From an uncultured Fibrobacterota bacterium (GTDB lineage Bacteria > Fibrobacterota > Chitinivibrionia > Chitinivibrionales > Chitinispirillaceae): a DNA stretch of 7,221 nucleotides. A program made the position numbers and the translations under genes. The notes under the pieces are model-generated. The model did not search any database and had not been told where the DNA came from. It saw only the letters and a program-made list of their open reading frames with translations. Of the stretch, positions 7,071 to 7,221 are shown piece after piece; the stretch's first letter is position 1; each line of letters opens with the position of its first letter. The stretch lies in contig CAISVC010000091.1 of the NCBI GenBank assembly GCA_903888815.1, positions 1-7,221 on the forward strand, given 5' to 3'.

Positions 7071-7221
7071 ATGATGAAACAGTATGATTTTTCAACATCC
7101 TTTTTCATAGCAATAATTGCCATGTCCGGTTTCGGCGTAACGTTGACTAAAGATAATGTGGCCGCGGGTAAAAATCTGCAATTTTCAGGGTCAGTGTCAT
7201 TGGAAGAAGGACAGTTTGTGC
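7071..7221 (+). CDS. 5' end of a second outer-membrane protein, paralogue of the preceding gene (partial)
   Basis: The frame from ATG 7071 runs off the right edge after 50 codons. The start MMKQYDFSTSF is followed by a hydrophobic core (FFIAIIAMSGFGVTL) that reads as a signal peptide. Residues 36-50 (LQFSGSVSLEEGQFV) match residues 72-86 of the preceding barrel protein at 10 of 15 positions, and both boxes lie where the mature barrel appears to begin, so this is most likely a tandem paralogue. Here the long Ala/Thr/Pro linker is missing: only about ten residues separate the signal peptide from the box. Start choice is not settled. ATG 7074 is also possible, and an in-frame ATG at 7017 with AGGGA just upstream would add 18 mostly basic and polar residues. 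I prefer 7071 because the resulting signal peptide has a normal length and GGGG precedes it. Confidence 0.72.
   Translation, partial: MMKQYDFSTSFFIAIIAMSGFGVTLTKDNVAAGKNLQFSGSVSLEEGQFV

Overview
All recognisable genes in this window lie on the + strand and close together, so it looks like part of a glycan-degradation cluster. In order: the last 32 codons of an unidentified gene (2-100), a doubtful 55-codon GTG ORF (114-281), a secreted glycoside hydrolase family 2 (GH2) enzyme (268-2916), a second diverged GH2 enzyme (2985-5399), a 491-residue predicted outer-membrane beta-barrel protein (5506-6981), and the first ~50 codons of a related protein cut by the window edge (7071-7221).

Organism: a didermic bacterium, because the third complete gene has a signal peptide, many alternating amphipathic segments and a C-terminal Phe typical of outer-membrane barrels. 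Both GH2 enzymes end in a ~80-residue beta-rich module of the type used for export by type IX secretion (T9SS), or of the related modules of Fibrobacterota. Fibrobacterota (Chitinispirillia-like) or a neighbouring FCB-group lineage is my best guess. This is inference from protein style; no rRNA or marker gene is present.

How the genes may work together: two surface-attached or secreted GH2 exo-glycosidases, with different domain content and different active-site surroundings, would trim side chains or oligosaccharides outside the cell. The two beta-barrel paralogues could form pores or surface structures in the outer membrane. No SusC/SusD pair, regulator or sugar kinase is visible. The substrate cannot be fixed from sequence alone (galactosides, glucuronides and other beta-linked sugars are all possible for GH2).

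Non-coding DNA is limited to short gaps. The 5400-5505 gap holds two perfect inverted repeats that interlock in an H-type pseudoknot topology. The 2917-2984 gap holds a small perfect hairpin directly before the ribosome binding site. I saw no tRNA, rRNA, CRISPR array, insertion sequence or phage gene. The most unusual items are the interlocked repeats, the tandem barrel paralogues with a shared N-terminal box, and the contrast between the two GH2 enzymes. I did not find a clearly new biological system.
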